Below are positions 10,561-23,224 of a DNA stretch of 64,000 nt, one piece after another. Every line of letters starts with the position of its first letter. Positions within the stretch are counted from its first letter, which is position 1. The notes beneath the pieces were generated by a model. It saw only the letters and a program-made list of their open reading frames with translations. It searched no databases and was not told where the DNA came from. The translations under genes were made by a program, and so were the position numbers. This stretch comes from Cydia pomonella. Taxonomy: Eukaryota; Arthropoda; Insecta; Lepidoptera; Tortricidae. The stretch lies in assembly GCF_033807575.1 (NCBI RefSeq), contig NC_084713.1, forward strand, positions 14,917,389-14,981,388. The letters are read 5' to 3'.

Positions 10561-13500
10561 TCGCCCGAATACATGTCGGTCAAACACGAGCGAAATGCAC
10601 GCGCTAATGATAGCAAAATGACATAATTAGGATTTCAAAATATAAGTTTAAATTGGCCACATGGTTTGATATTATGTTGCGTTGCTCTATCCCTTTTGAC
10701 TTAAGTTTTTGGAAAGAGATGAAAATAGCGCAAACTACTAAGTGAATTGCGGGGTAATGGAGTAATCGGTGTATTATATGATCCGTGCCTGCAGCCATTG
10801 AGAAACAGGGTATCAAGTGTATCGATGTAACTATGTCACTGGAAGATGCCTTTCATAAAAGTGTTTTGGCTTTTGTATCTGTAGGTAATGTTGGTCTGGG
10901 ATTTATACCTGGTCTTTACTTTAACGGGCTTGACTTGAGATGGGTTTCCGACATATTTAAACACATATTCACAAGCTTTAATGAAGTAGAACATTCAACC
11001 TTCAATTTTTTGTTGTGTTAATTTTTTTATACATATAAATAATAAACAATCTGCAAAAAAAAATCTATTTATTTCGTGTAAAACGGTAGTCATAGGTATA
11101 TGCACCTTTAATATACCTTAACATAATATAGCAAAGGATCGATCTCCCATATAAATTTTTAATTTCGCGCTACTGACAAAGTTAGCTTGCCAGAGTATAA
11201 TAGCACAACCAAAACCTTCTTTTCGCGGATAAGAAATTTAATATTTTTGTTTTAATTAGTATGGATTTCATTATTTCACATACATGCACGCACGGACGTA
11301 CGCAAGCGCGCACGCACGCACGCTCTATAAAATCGCCCTAGTGCTTGACTCCGATTTTTGCGTGAACATAATTAGGTGGTCGCTCATCAAAATAAATAGA
11401 TCCATAGCCACTCACATGATTCCAGCAACTAAGGTTTCAACATTTCGCACCTCTAAAATGATCGTTGCAACTCGAGTTGCGAACGGAGTGTATGCGGTTT
11501 TTTATTTCTTATCTGTGAAGGGCTGCACAGATATGGTGTAAACATTTATTAAAATACAGAATACCAACGTGACAATATTTAAAAAATGTTTCAACCACAT
11601 AGACATAACCACAGTATTTTTTATCTATGTTACTTTGCAAGTTGTTCGGGAAAGTGCGAGTGTTAAAAGTTGCTGCGTGTTTTAAAATGCCGTAAGTATT
11701 CGAATTTACATATTTCTGTTAGTATTATATATTAAATTACTCCGCGTTTATTGGTCTATTAGATTAAAACTATATTTTAGACCTACTTAATATTGATGAC
11801 CATAAAATCTCACTTCAAACCAATAACTCTGTAGATTTTTGGCGTGTTTCCTATTTTAATGCCCTAGATTTCTATGATTACCAAATATATCTTGAGCAAC
11901 CTATAGTCATTAAATAGTTCGATTATTAAATTACATTAATAAACAATAAAATGCATTAAATCACTGTGTATTATCCAGGATTAGCGAACAAACCATGTGA
12001 CGGAAAATTGTAAGTACAAACACAGCAACTGTGGTTGCTTAAAGCATTTTTGCACATCGTAAGGCATGTGGTACACTAGACGTTGCATACGCGTTTTGGG
12101 GTGTTTGTTACTACTTACTTATAATTTCTATTTACTAATATTTCTTATATATATTGCCCGGATCCTGGGGTAGCTTGCCGTTTTTCGTCTGGCAGTGAAT
12201 GTGTTAAAAGTTCCTATTTCTGTTGAACATCTGCACCGCGCGACTGTTGTGCTCCGCCCTAAATAGGTAGCCATCTTTGTTTTTGACATGGCGCAGGTCA
12301 GTTTGCCGGCCGCCGTGTTGTTTATTTACGTTTGTAATCAGTATAATTTCATGTGTTAATAGTTACTATTTGCTTATTGTGCTTAATTTGTTGTGAAGTG
12401 TATGTTATGGTGCATATATTATACGTGTTAGTGTAGTTATAAGTTAGTTCGGTTGTTGGTGATCGGCCGTTTTAAAAACACCAAAGTTTAGTAGGTATGT
12501 AAATACTCTTTTGTTATTTTAAGTTATAAAGCCACTATCATTGTCATAATTCCATAAATTATGTATTTTATTTCAAGGTAATTAGTGTTTTAAACGGTTA
12601 TTTACTATATTTTTGTACTTCAGTGTCTAAATTAGCCACAAAAAAATCACGAATATAGCACATAGTTACACGCCAGGTGGAGCAATTCGAAAGTTCCTTA
12701 TCAGAATTTGAATCAGTTTTACTCTGCAATTTTATAGGTGAGCTATCAAGGTGTTTAGTATCAATTAAAAGCTTATTAAGCCTTCTTTAAATTGAATTTT
12801 AAAATAAGATATGTTATCGATTTAGATTTTTTATTAAAAATAGTTTTCTACTATAACTCGGAAATTATTCCTTTGGGTAAACTTCGTGAATTTTTAATAA
12901 TTATTTTTATTATAACAGCAAATAGCTAATGTAAAAAAATAAATTTCTTTGTTTCTTTATCATTATAAAACCGAAAGAATCATTCCGAATGCTTAAGCAG
13001 AAGCAAAGTTATCGATTTTTGAAGATATCACGACACTGTGCCGTCGTATCTGCGAAATGGCAGAGCAATTCAGGGCACCTTTTGTTAAAATCGGAATCAT
13101 GTAAGTGGATAGACATAGCTGTGCCCATTACAGAAGGTGTGGTAGTCTAGATAGTATCGACCAAGTTCAGGGTTGAACTGTTCCTATCATCCCAGACTAA
13201 CCAATCTGAAATGGTCTTCAATTACACATACTTGTCTCCCATGTCGAGCTCACAGTTATACTGAGGCGCTTCAGGTCACCTTCACGTCGCCTGTTGTCGG
13301 TACGCGATGAAAATAACAGCCTAGGATAAAATTTGTCTAAATGGATATCTGATAATTACCAACAGTTTTCACAGAATTAACGGTCAAGTCTCTCCCGAAT
13401 TAAAAAAAGGTTGTTGAAATTAGTGTTTCCTCCTTACTCGTACTCTACCAGCCGCGCTATTTAGTACCTGAATCCAAGTTGAATCCCGTACTGATTTTTA

Positions 13501-14120
13501 CGTAAGTATTGCAGAGGGCCTACTTTGTTTCCAATTTTTTGAAACGCTTGTATTACGTTCTATATTAACTAATAGTTGCCCTAAAATTCAACGTTTATGC
13601 TAAAAACGGCTTTAAATGTGTTAAATCAACAAAATATATTTTGACAGATGCTTTCGCGCCCAAAACGCTCTTTGAAATTTGTGTAACGTCACAGTTTACG
13701 GTTTGACACATAACTACATACACACGTAGAAAATACGAACTGTCAACTGACATTTGTCATTTGTTGTTTATCGCCTAACTGTCAACAGTGTCAATCCGAG
13801 AGTTGTGACGTCATCAGAATCTTCAATGATGTTTCGAGTTTGGTCACGTGACGTGTGCCAAAAGATATTTTAAATTCAATATTTACAAAAATAGGGTCAT
13901 TACAGGTCCCCTAAAAGTAGTTTAACATTCTCTTATAACCCAAAATAATTTATTGGGATACAATTCTGCCCTAAGATTTGTAGATGGAAACAACCCTATT
14001 TTGCAAGTCGCAGGCATCTTTCTCTGTTAATCTAACTAAGCTTTAATTGGACTAAAAGAGAAAGATGCAATTTGCAAACTTCGATGTTCGTATGCTGTTC
14101 GCGGTAGGGTCCAGTCATAA

Positions 14121-14620
14121 GGGCCCTCCACACTCGTGCGCTAATCGAGGCGCGAAGCCGCGAACGCGAGTGTGGAGGGCCCTCGCGACGATTTCGCAGA
14201 TTGTTCACGCCTTCGTGCCTTATTCCCCGTTTTTTGTCGGTATTTGGCCCGCGTCAAAGGAGACGCGAAGCGCGAACTTGCAAGACTCCACACACACGAT
14301 CGCTTCGCGCCGCGATTCGCTCACGAGTTGGTTAATCTGTCATAACCTTCTACGGCGGCTACTTAGTTATATTGGGTGCGAACTTGATCAACGAAAAATC
14401 AATTTGACAGTTCATGGTTTAAATCAGTGCCTTGAATTGCCTTGCCGCAAACTAAATCCGATCAGGACACGCTTCGGCGCCATCGTGCCGCGAACCAAAC
14501 TGCGAAATCGCCGTGAAGTTGTGCGAGTGTGGAGTCTACGTCAACGTCGCGGTATGTTCGCTCCGCGATTCACGCGCATAATCTGGAGGGGGCTCTACAG
14601 GTAAAGGGCCAATTACATCC
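14121..14620. repeat. GC-rich inverted-repeat element
   Basis: Perfect 16-base arms GGGCCCTCCACACTCG (14121-14136) and its reverse complement (14167-14182) flank a 30-base spacer. Further inverted and direct versions of the TCCACAC / GTGTGGAG core recur near 14285 and 14525. GC content is clearly above the flanks. It resembles a MITE cluster. The open frame across it follows from the composition and is not a recognised protein. Confidence 0.6.
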
Positions 14621-15090
14621 ACACTTCCTGATATCGGGCCCGAAGTCAGTCCCCAAAATTTTAATTTCCCGCCTTTCTCTACCAAGTTGTTTGACAGATT
14701 TTACCTACCCTTTTTTTATCTTATCGCAATATTAGCCCTCGATTTCTAAAAAAAACGTTTTGAAATTATCCAGAAAACTATTAATCTGTCAATCAATCAG
14801 ACGTGCTCTAGCGTGCAATACAGTCTTAATGTCAGCGCATGTGTACTATAACTTAACAAAATAATTTGCATACATGTTCTAATCTGTTTCATCAGCTTGG
14901 CCAACATAACTGACGTAAGCTAAGCTGGCTAAACGTCAAATGTGAAGTGTAGTATAGTGTACGTGATTACTTGTGTCGTTTCTTTTCCCTATCGACGACA
15001 GCATACAAAATCATGTTTATTTATGTAATAGTTAATCACATCTAGTTTAGAGTTCTTGTATTAGTTTTTCCGACAAATATCTGTCGTTTT

Positions 15091-15123
15091 ATGGGTGTTG
15101 GTGCATCAACATGGGCTGTTTAG
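15091..15123 (+). other. Upstream ORF overlapping the TMEM127 start
   Basis: A ten-codon ORF (ATG at 15091, TAG at 15121-15123) lies in another frame and overlaps the proposed TMEM127 initiation codon at 15111. Its context is weak (T at -3). The main start has A at -3 and G at +4. Leaky scanning past this ATG would be expected if the transcript begins upstream of it. Confidence 0.45.
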
Positions 15124-18100
15124 CTTGGATTCGAGGTACTTAAAACGTCGCGTCCAACCTTGGACACTTATTGTGCTTGAATAAACGCAATTACGAGGTT
15201 TACATATTGTAAAAGCACTAACATTATTGCAAACTTCTTAAAGTGTGGAACGGCTGTTATTAGAATATGAATGTTAACGTGAATTCCAAATGTCATTGTT
15301 TATGAACAATTGCCCGGCCAGTCGGCCAAAAGTAATAATGAACTTTAATGTGTGTATGACTTTGACACTTAGGCTTTATACGGCTTCCTAGTGCCTTCAA
15401 GCTATTGTGGTTATATTTGTTTTCATGATATACAGTATGACCTCCCGCAAAGATACACCCCCTTAATACGCCTATTTATAGTTGGGTGTTCTTGCCGCGA
15501 TAAGTCCTAATCAATTTGTTTTCATCTAACTTTGTTCTCATATTTTAGCTTGTTAGTGCTAATACTTCTAATTTTCATACTTATATGAAGGTGTAATTGT
15601 GGTTGTTATGAGTAAGATTTGTCCAAAACTCAAGCTTTTTGATATTGTTACTTTATATAAAATCTAGGTCTAATTAGCTAATTTAACTAGATGTAGATCT
15701 GTAAAACTCTACTTCCTACTTTAGATGACATTAGAAGTTAGTAGCTTTTCATAACATACCATATTGTAATGGTTCAAAAGTTCTGTTAAAATTATTCAGT
15801 ATTAATTTCATTAGTTTCCTCAATGCATAACAGTAAGTTAGATTTGGAATTCAGTGCATAGTTCTATGAATTGCAATGTAGGCTGGATGTTAAATCAATC
15901 AAGCCTCCTTTTTGTAAAGTCAGAATATTCTGGAATTATTAATAACCAGAAATAGAACTTTTCCAGGCTACAACAAGTGATTGACAAAATTCTTAATAAT
16001 TTCTAACATTATTAAAGAATATTTGCTACCACAGAATACATCTACTACCTTTGTTGATATTTTGGTAGTGTTCTATGATCATGGCATGGCATGGCATGGC
16101 AATATGTTTTACTCATCATCATTTGGTCAAGCATTTGTTTTTGCCTGGAAAAGTTGTGTCTGTTTATAATAGTACAAAGAGATTGTAAAAAAAAAATCTA
16201 GTAGATAAATAGATAGATAGAATACTTGCTATGGCACACCTCAGTAAAAAGATAAGAAAAGAAACGAAACAATTGTAATAATTAATATTAGTATCAATTG
16301 TATTATTAGTATGTGGCGGTCACAATAAAAGTCTCTATCAGCAGCATAATACTCCCTGTTATAATAATACACATATAATATATCTTTTACTATTTTTTTT
16401 CTTTCTAGGCTTAAAAATAACCCTTCCATTCAAAGACAAAGAGCTAAACAAAATAGCAGCATTCTTCAATGTGACTACTTTCCTCCTAACCTGCGCTGCC
16501 CTGGTGCAGCCCAGCTGGTTCAGGATAAAGGGGCTGCATTGCACGCAGAGCCTGTCGCTGTCTCAGTTTTTCTCATTTGACGAAGATGATGACTATGATG
16601 ATCAGATTAACTTGGATCAGGGGAGAGACTTTGATTTGAAGAGGGATTATCCTGGTAAGTTGATATCAAATTTTTATAAACATACAGATTGATTTACTAG
16701 ATCTGGTAATGGTAATGAATTTCTCTAAAAATACTGATAAATTCTTATACATTGTTTGCTAGTACTCATTTGATTATTTTCCCAATAACTCTGACTCACT
16801 AAATAATATTATTTTGTAAGCCTCTTATTATTTATGGAAGTTAGATTAAATTATTCAAAGCTTATCACACTGGCCCTCTAAACACCCATAATGAAATATA
16901 TAGAAGAAAATATTTTTAATTGTGTAAAAATTTTGTTTGCTCTAAAAAGAAGCGAAGAAGCGATGGTGGCCACAGGTTCAAATCCTGGCTGTACCAATGA
17001 GTTTTTTAGAACTTATGTACCAAATGTCATTTGATATTTACCACTAGCTTTTCGGTGAAAGAAAACATCATACAGAAAACCTGCATACATCTGTAAATAA
17101 ATTCAAAGGTGTATGTGAAGTCCCCAATCTGCACTGGCCCAGTGTGGGGACTATAGGCCAAGCCCTCTCGCGCATAAGGGAAGGGCTGAGTCTAGCAGTG
17201 GGATGTATTAAAATGAAAAAATGATGAATGAATATGAAAAATCGTTTATTGGTGACAATCATTGTGTTACAAATTGAGAAAGGGTTGGGACCTCCTAGTA
17301 AGTGTATCAATATGTATTTTGTAGGCTGAATTAATATTAAATTATGGTATTAATAGTTTTACATGATCAGCTTAGTGTAGTTTCCTGTTGAGTTTTTTGG
17401 TAGTTTTGCTAACATTGTATGTTTTGTTCTCCTAGATAAGCATTATATTAATTGCTTTCCTGGATACTTCTCAGACCATTAGCAGTTATTTTAGGATATT
17501 TTCCTGCTTTGAATTAAGGAAATACCATATGTAAAGTACTGTGTTGATGTAATTTTCTAATTTCTGAGGAACTACCTATTTTATTTTCCTGTATGCATTG
17601 AACTGAAGATCCACTTTATTTAAATATCTAAATATTCATAACATCCATTGAGCATAATCCCTGATGCCTCTTATCTGGTCCAGCTCTTACCAGCCACTTT
17701 TTGTAGCTTGCTATCTATCGATTTCGTCTCTGCGGGACTCTCCGCATTATATTTGCCGATTTGCAGTTTCAACTCGAAAACATGTTTGTCTGATACTAAA
17801 TAATAATTATAATATGTTTGATATTGAATCATTACGTGTAATGCTACAGTATAAGTGTGTTATTTATTTATTTATTACTATTTAGTAAGAGTGCAACCAT
17901 TCTATTTGGTTTCATTGTTCATGTCGTCGGCTAAAGTCGCAAACCTTGTAACTCCATTTCAAAGACATTAGGGATTTCCTACCTTAGCCCACAATACCTG
18001 AAGTAATGCAGACCTCTTAACTCTTTTGGAGGAGTTACAAGGTTCGCGGCTTTAGGTGACGATGTATGACCTGTAGTTTGATCATTTACAAATATATCAA

Positions 18101-20293
18101 CGCAAATTGTAATTGGATGCAATGACACACATCTTGCAGTATAGTTTACAAGTTAAAGAGTGACTGAATCTTAGAAAATGCTGCGTCATCTAGAGTCGAC
18201 ATGATCAATTTGGGATTGATATAAATTGTGTAATTTTTCCCTGAATTTTTATCTTTATATTTTTCAGGTCTACCACCATGTACAACACCAGAGACCATTA
18301 CACTCATGAGAGTACTCATCCTATTATGTTTCATGGTGCTACTTTGTTCCTCAATTGGAATCCTTATAAACATAACTAGCTTAAACAGCAAAGCAATCAA
18401 GATGCTCCGAAGGAATGCCATCCCAAGCATAATGTGTGTCTTCTGGGTGATAGCTATTGTTGGTGTGTGCTATTACACCACTGTGGTACTGGGGAATAAC
18501 TATGATTCTAATGCAATACAGGTGGATTATGAATATGGTTTCTACACGATTACTGGTGCTGGTGAGTCATTTACTATTATTTCTAATTTACATGTAACAG
18601 GATTGAATTTTGCATCTCTAAACACTTATCCCTATTCAATTTTGTTAATTTGAGTTTCATACACATTACACTAATCATCAATTTTTGCAATATCTATGAA
18701 TTAATCCTACCCAAAATATACCTACTCTAAAAATAGATAAAATTTGCATATGTATATATGTGTAGACACGAACATTACAATGGTTTTGAAAATCTTCTTC
18801 TTCTTTGCTTTGCCCCGTTATTTAGGGTCGGGAACTGTTATCCAACACGCGGTAAGCGATCACCGCCGCGGCAAGCGATTTGCCGTTCTTTTTCTTTGGC
18901 CATGGCGTTTTTGACCACACGCTCCTCGTAACGTCTCCTCACGTGCCCCAATCATCTCATACGGCTTTCAGCAGTCTTTTTTGCAATGGGAGCGACGTTG
19001 AAAAAGCCTCGGACTTATTTCTTTATTCTTCAATTAAGGCATGTTAATGCACTTATGAATGTCATGAATCTACAATCTATGCTAACCCTACATCACAGCC
19101 CCGAGAAGATACCGACGCAAGAAACTCGGCGGAACTCATTCTTTCTAATAATTACACTAAAAATCTTAAAAATACGTAACGCGTAGTTTTTCCAGAAAAC
19201 ATATCGAAACAAATAAACAATTAGGTACAGATTTTAAAAGAAAATTTTTGGAAAATATTTGATATCCTTCCTTACTTACCTGAACTGTGTCATCTACTCG
19301 TACTAACTACTCTAAGTCTCCCAGAAGTCTTAGCTAGACATAGTACAATGATTTAAATGCTAGTCGATTTTTATAGTCAAGTCAAATGGCGTTCTAAAAG
19401 TTTTAATTACGTGTTGAAAGATGGCAATAAATTTATGTGGCTACAAAGTTTTCTTTGACAATACACCTCTATTTCAAATTCTCTTTGGTTTCTGGTTCTT
19501 GATCGTCCAGCATCGGAAATCATTTCTGTTAAAAATAAGGATGTTTTAGTCAAAATTAGTTTATCCTTGTAGTATAACACTTGGACTTTTGTGTCTGTTG
19601 AAAAGAAAATATAACACATGTATTCATGATTTTAGGTGCTCTAGCATTGCTAGCATCCGCCGCTAACCTTTGGGGGGCGCCACTCTCCAGCGACGAGGAT
19701 ATCCAGCGGCGAAACCTCATGGAGGACTGGGACGGCTACGAGGCTCACAGGTATGCGAATAAATATATCTTATTTCGTTAATGGATTTAAACCACGATAA
19801 AAAAGCTTATAAAACACCGGAAGTTACCTAGACGTAAAACTTGTAAAAGCGGGTAGACTGCATAGTGACAGCGCAATACACTCTCGTCCACTCAGTGCTC
19901 CTACAGCTCGACTCTGCTTTCGGCCTGGTAAGGCAGCGCGCCTCGTTACTGCTCTTCGGCCCTACGCACAGCTCTGCCTTCGGACTTCATGAGATCTCAA
20001 AGATTATCTTTGGCCTTAGACGAACTCGATCTAACTTTCGTTAAAACTAGCGCTTACTTCTCCAAAAAGACTTAAACTGTTCATAGAGTAGTTGATAGTA
20101 ATGTATAATTTCCAGCGTGGGCCCGACCCCGTGCGTGCCGGCGCTGCCGCCGTACTCGCCGAGCGCGGAGGCGGCGGCGGGCTACGCGGCGTCGGCGCTG
20201 CCGGTGTACGCGCCGCCCGTGCTCGGCGCGCAGCAGTACTTCCCCTTCGACGACCTTTCTATACTACCGCCGCCTCCGCCTTATACCCCTTAA
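15111..20293 (+). CDS. TMEM127: Transmembrane protein 127 (five exons)
   Basis: Joined from 15111-15135, 16409-16654, 18268-18561, 19636-19750 and 20116-20293. All introns are GT-AG and the phases match, giving 285 residues (human is 238). TMEM127 is a four-helix endosomal/lysosomal membrane protein that dampens mTOR signalling in mammals. Helices fall at about 20-45, 103-126, 140-165 and 181-200. The stretch FYTITGAG then LLASAANL (182-200) matches the human FYLVAGAG...LATAANLL region, and the C-terminus PPPPPYTP parallels human PPPAYTP. It keeps a PPxY signature of the type bound by NEDD4-family WW domains. The loop after helix 1 has an Asp-rich run (66-84) absent from human. The C-tail is Pro/Ala-rich and its last exon is very GC-rich. 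The eight-codon first exon is the weakest part: it was chosen because it has a strong start context, a donor, and the only fitting phase I saw. Confidence 0.88.
16953..17220 (+). mobile_element. tRNA-derived SINE in TMEM127 intron 2
   Basis: A B-box-like GGTTCAAATCC (about 16977) is followed by a body typical of a lepidopteran SINE (GTGAAAGAAAACATC, AAACCTGCATACATCTG, CTGCACTGGCCCAGTGTGG, AGTGGGATGTATT). The A-box end is degenerate. It lies in the sense direction of the host gene, within intron 16655-18267. Confidence 0.65.
17920..18064. mobile_element. MITE in TMEM127 intron 2
   Basis: Inverted termini of about 35 bases: CATGTCGTCGGCTAAAGTCG at 17920 is mirrored by CGGCTTTAGGTGACGATG ending at 18064, and CCTTGTAACTCC is mirrored by GGAGTTACAAGG. 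There is no coding content. The element does not disturb the splice sites. Confidence 0.75.
18795..19190 (-). mobile_element. LINE-like fragments in TMEM127 intron 3
   Basis: About 18795-18985 is GC-richer than the intron. Read on the minus strand it resembles the end of an RTE-type LINE, with the TTATTTAGGGTCGGGAAC-type 3' end. About 19010-19190 contains another dispersed motif (AAGAAACTCGGCGGAAC). Both are fragmentary with no intact frame; assignment is by general resemblance only. Confidence 0.35.
19385..19490. mobile_element. Partial MITE copy in TMEM127 intron 3
   Basis: AATGGCGTTCTAAAAGTTTTAAT through CCTCTATTTCAAATTCTCTTTGG matches the right half of the MITE at 2361-2651. The left terminus is missing, so this is a truncated relic. 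Confidence 0.65.
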
Positions 20294-22861
20294 GGTTTTT
20301 CATTCATTTGTCCTATTACTATATGATGTAGTTTTGTTTCGCGTTCTTTAAGTAGAAAATGCCGCAGTTAAATAATTAATGACAAAGTTATACCTATTAT
20401 GAAAAGTATCCAGAATCGCACCTCCATTATTTACTAATCTGGGGCAATGGCTACAACAAAATTGGCAGTTCTAGCCCTGCCCCAAGTAACATGCGGTAAT
20501 AGTTCATTATTCTAAATACAAATGTAGATTTATAATTATTTTATTTAGCTATATACTTTTGAAATGTTTATGTTTATACGCCATACGATAAAAAAAAAAA
20601 ATTCTAAATACAAAATCAACATCAAGTAGGCAACATTTTCATGTCAGTATTTGTGTTTTAGTAGTCTAGTTCTAAATATGGTAATGGTAATTGGATTTCA
20701 ACCATTTTTTGTGATTTTTCTTTGTCTCTTCGCTTCGATAGTCGGTCGTAGTTACCACGCCAAGATTTGTTTTGTCCGTTGATCGCGATAGAAAGACACA
20801 TCGCGTCAGCGCTTTCGCACTACGGCTTTTACTACTATTGGTGTGATAGAGGGAATGCACGATCTTTCCTCTCGTTTTTAGCGCAGACTTAGCTTAGCGT
20901 ATAAAATACATAAATGACAAAGTTTGACGCCCAAATACTACCGATTGATTAATTTTATTTTGTATAATAATAACCCATTGGTATTTTATTTCTGTAGTTA
21001 AGCTTAACGTATAATTCAAATAGTGTATTCAATAGTACTGTAGTGTTTTTAGTTTCATAATATAGTACAATAAATAAATTCAGTGTTCCGATCTCGAATG
21101 TATGGGAGTCTCTTCTGATATCAATAACTTCGAAACTAAACTGACTACTCACGCCATACAACTTGATGTAGGTTATTGAAAAATGAATAAGCGTGAAGTT
21201 ATACTATGAAAGTAATTGTTATTTACGTGTAGAAAGCATAATGTTCTCTTTTGTATATGTGGTTGTGAGTTTATTAACACTGTTCACTTCAAAATATGTG
21301 ATTTGCCATTTTAGTGCCTATTCATGTCGTACTTCTCAAAATGCTTTAAAATGATATTTAAAAATATTAAAAAATTCGGTTTGTTGTGTACATATAGCTA
21401 TATAGTTTAAACCTATAATAGTATATTTATTAGTGTAAGTCATGGACGAAATATAAAAGCATTTTTCTTAAACTAATATTAACTAAGTATATATTAAATA
21501 AGTATTAATTACGTTAGTATGGTATCATTATCATCACAGTATTTATTTAAGTAAGTTATTTTATACTTATACTGAAACTTCTTTATATTACAATTGCCCA
21601 GTGGCCTGAAATGTTATAATTTATAGCATCAATTGTTCTCTGAAATATTTAAATATGAAACCTTTCGAGGCCTTTAAACTGGATCCTCAAATGGCAATAA
21701 GCAATAACTATGCCTGTAGGAATTGCCTATCAATAAGTACATAGGTAACGGAAAATTAAAACTTTTGTAGGAGCAATGAAAATGTTATTCTAAGATGTTT
21801 TGTAAACTTCATTTCAATTCTCTTCATTTATGAACACAGACATCGGATTATGAAGCGTTTACGAAGAGTACTAGGTCACCACACATAGGTTCAATTTTAC
21901 TTGTAAAATGCTACGAATCGAGCAGCATAACTGTGTTGTATTCTACACCATTTTATACTTAAAACCCTAATAGGTTACCCAGGTATACTCCTAAAACTGA
22001 TTTTTGTTAATATTTTTAACTTAGGGTGGTATTGGACAGGTGCAAACACCACTTACACAAGTAATGGTCGTAATTGTGGGCGCAACTGAAATAAGCGGCC
22101 GCGCTCCCAAACTAAATATGCGCGGGAGCGTTTTTGATCTCGGTGTCTTATGTGCTCTGTCTAGCTGGTTGAGGTGGTCTGTGTTATAGTTACTTTTTTT
22201 ATATATCTAGTATATACTAGACTACTAACTTACTATATAGCAAGTTCAGAATATGTCAAATGTGACGAGCGAAAGTAGGTAAATCAATCCATCTAGGTTT
22301 GCGTTTGAAAACCACCGATCTGATGTGATCATGTTAGATCACGAACGGTCAACTGCAAAGAAAGTCTCTTCTGCTTCTGCTTTTTACATACTGGACTTTT
22401 GCTGGCTACAATTTCCATACTTATTCGTAGATTTGCAGACGCAAAGCTAAGGTGATTAATTTCTCTCGATTCACTGCCTCTCTGGAGCACTAACATGTAT
22501 ACCTAATGTGTATTTCTTTAGCACTGTCCCCAAACGGCTTAATGAATTTTAGGCAGCTATCTGACCGCCGACGATTAGCGGTAGTTAGTATCGGTTTTAC
22601 CGATATACTGAAAATTTAACGATTAACAAACTCATACGCCATGTACTTCTCTTGAACGTTAAAAATAATCGAAAGCTATTCGTTTTCTCGCCGCTGGTCG
22701 GACTTGTGCCTAAATTTCTGAACTTTCGACTTTATATTTGTTCTAGTTGCGGAAGGGCTAAGTCGTAACATTTCAAATATTTTGTTCTTACTTAGGTACC
22801 TACTGTACGAAAATTTATAAATGAATAATATTAATAGCAGTATCTATAGGTCTCGCCATTT

Positions 22862-23195
22862 AAGGTAACATTCGTATGTCAACTACAATTGCATTACTGC
22901 TGCGACATTACTGCGGCGGCGTTGAGGCCGTCAAGTCAATTTCCTTGATAAAATGAGTCACGGAATCGATAAGTCAGCAATACTTAGCTAATACTAGTTT
23001 AGCACCTTTGCATACAAACTGCGATGCTCGGGGGGGGGGGAACTTGTCTCAGCAGCTGACCGTACCTAATAATCGCGGCAGCGAATATCACCCATTTTAT
23101 CAAGGAATTGACATGTACAGCTGCATCTACATTAACGCCGCATCAGTTATGTCGCAACAGTAATGCAGCTGCAGTTGACATCCAAATGTCACCTA
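22862..23195. mobile_element. MITE with ~95-bp inverted termini
   Basis: The left arm (22862-22957) and right arm (about 23094-23195) are inverted copies over roughly 95 bases. Shared landmarks are TATGTCAACT / AGTTGACAT, TGCATTACTGCTGCGACAT / ATGTCGCAACAGTAATGCA and TTCCTTGATAAAAT / ATTTTATCAAGGAA. The interior is about 135 bases and includes a run of ten G. It has no ORF. Confidence 0.8.
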
Positions 23196-23224
23196 TAGTC
23201 GGCGGCCACGATATGCATCCAATG

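Larger units (their letters stand above)
7923..15110. other. Intergenic region between the amine receptor and TMEM127
   Basis: I find no convincing coding exon. Repeats are at 8787-8877, about 9053-9105, 9727-10560 and 14121-14620. A less AT-rich stretch at about 12230-12500 ends in a donor-like TAG|GTATGT near 12493 and could be a non-coding first exon, but nothing proves it. The sequence at 13680-13990 reads like decayed repeat DNA with TGACGTCA-type motifs. Confidence 0.4.

Noticed and set aside
12285..12360. ATGGCGCAG start as first coding exon of TMEM127
   Set aside because: A splice after ATGGCGCAG would be phase 0, but exon 2 at 16409 needs one leftover base; the exon at 15111-15135 fits.
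14065..14604. 179-codon plus-strand frame
   Set aside because: It runs through the GC-rich inverted-repeat element, has no recognisable domain, and its residues mirror the repeated CGCG / TCCACAC motifs.
20092..20331. 79-codon Gly/Ala/Arg-rich frame
   Set aside because: It is an alternate frame of the GC-rich last exon of TMEM127, which is supported by splice phase and the PPPPPYTP end.
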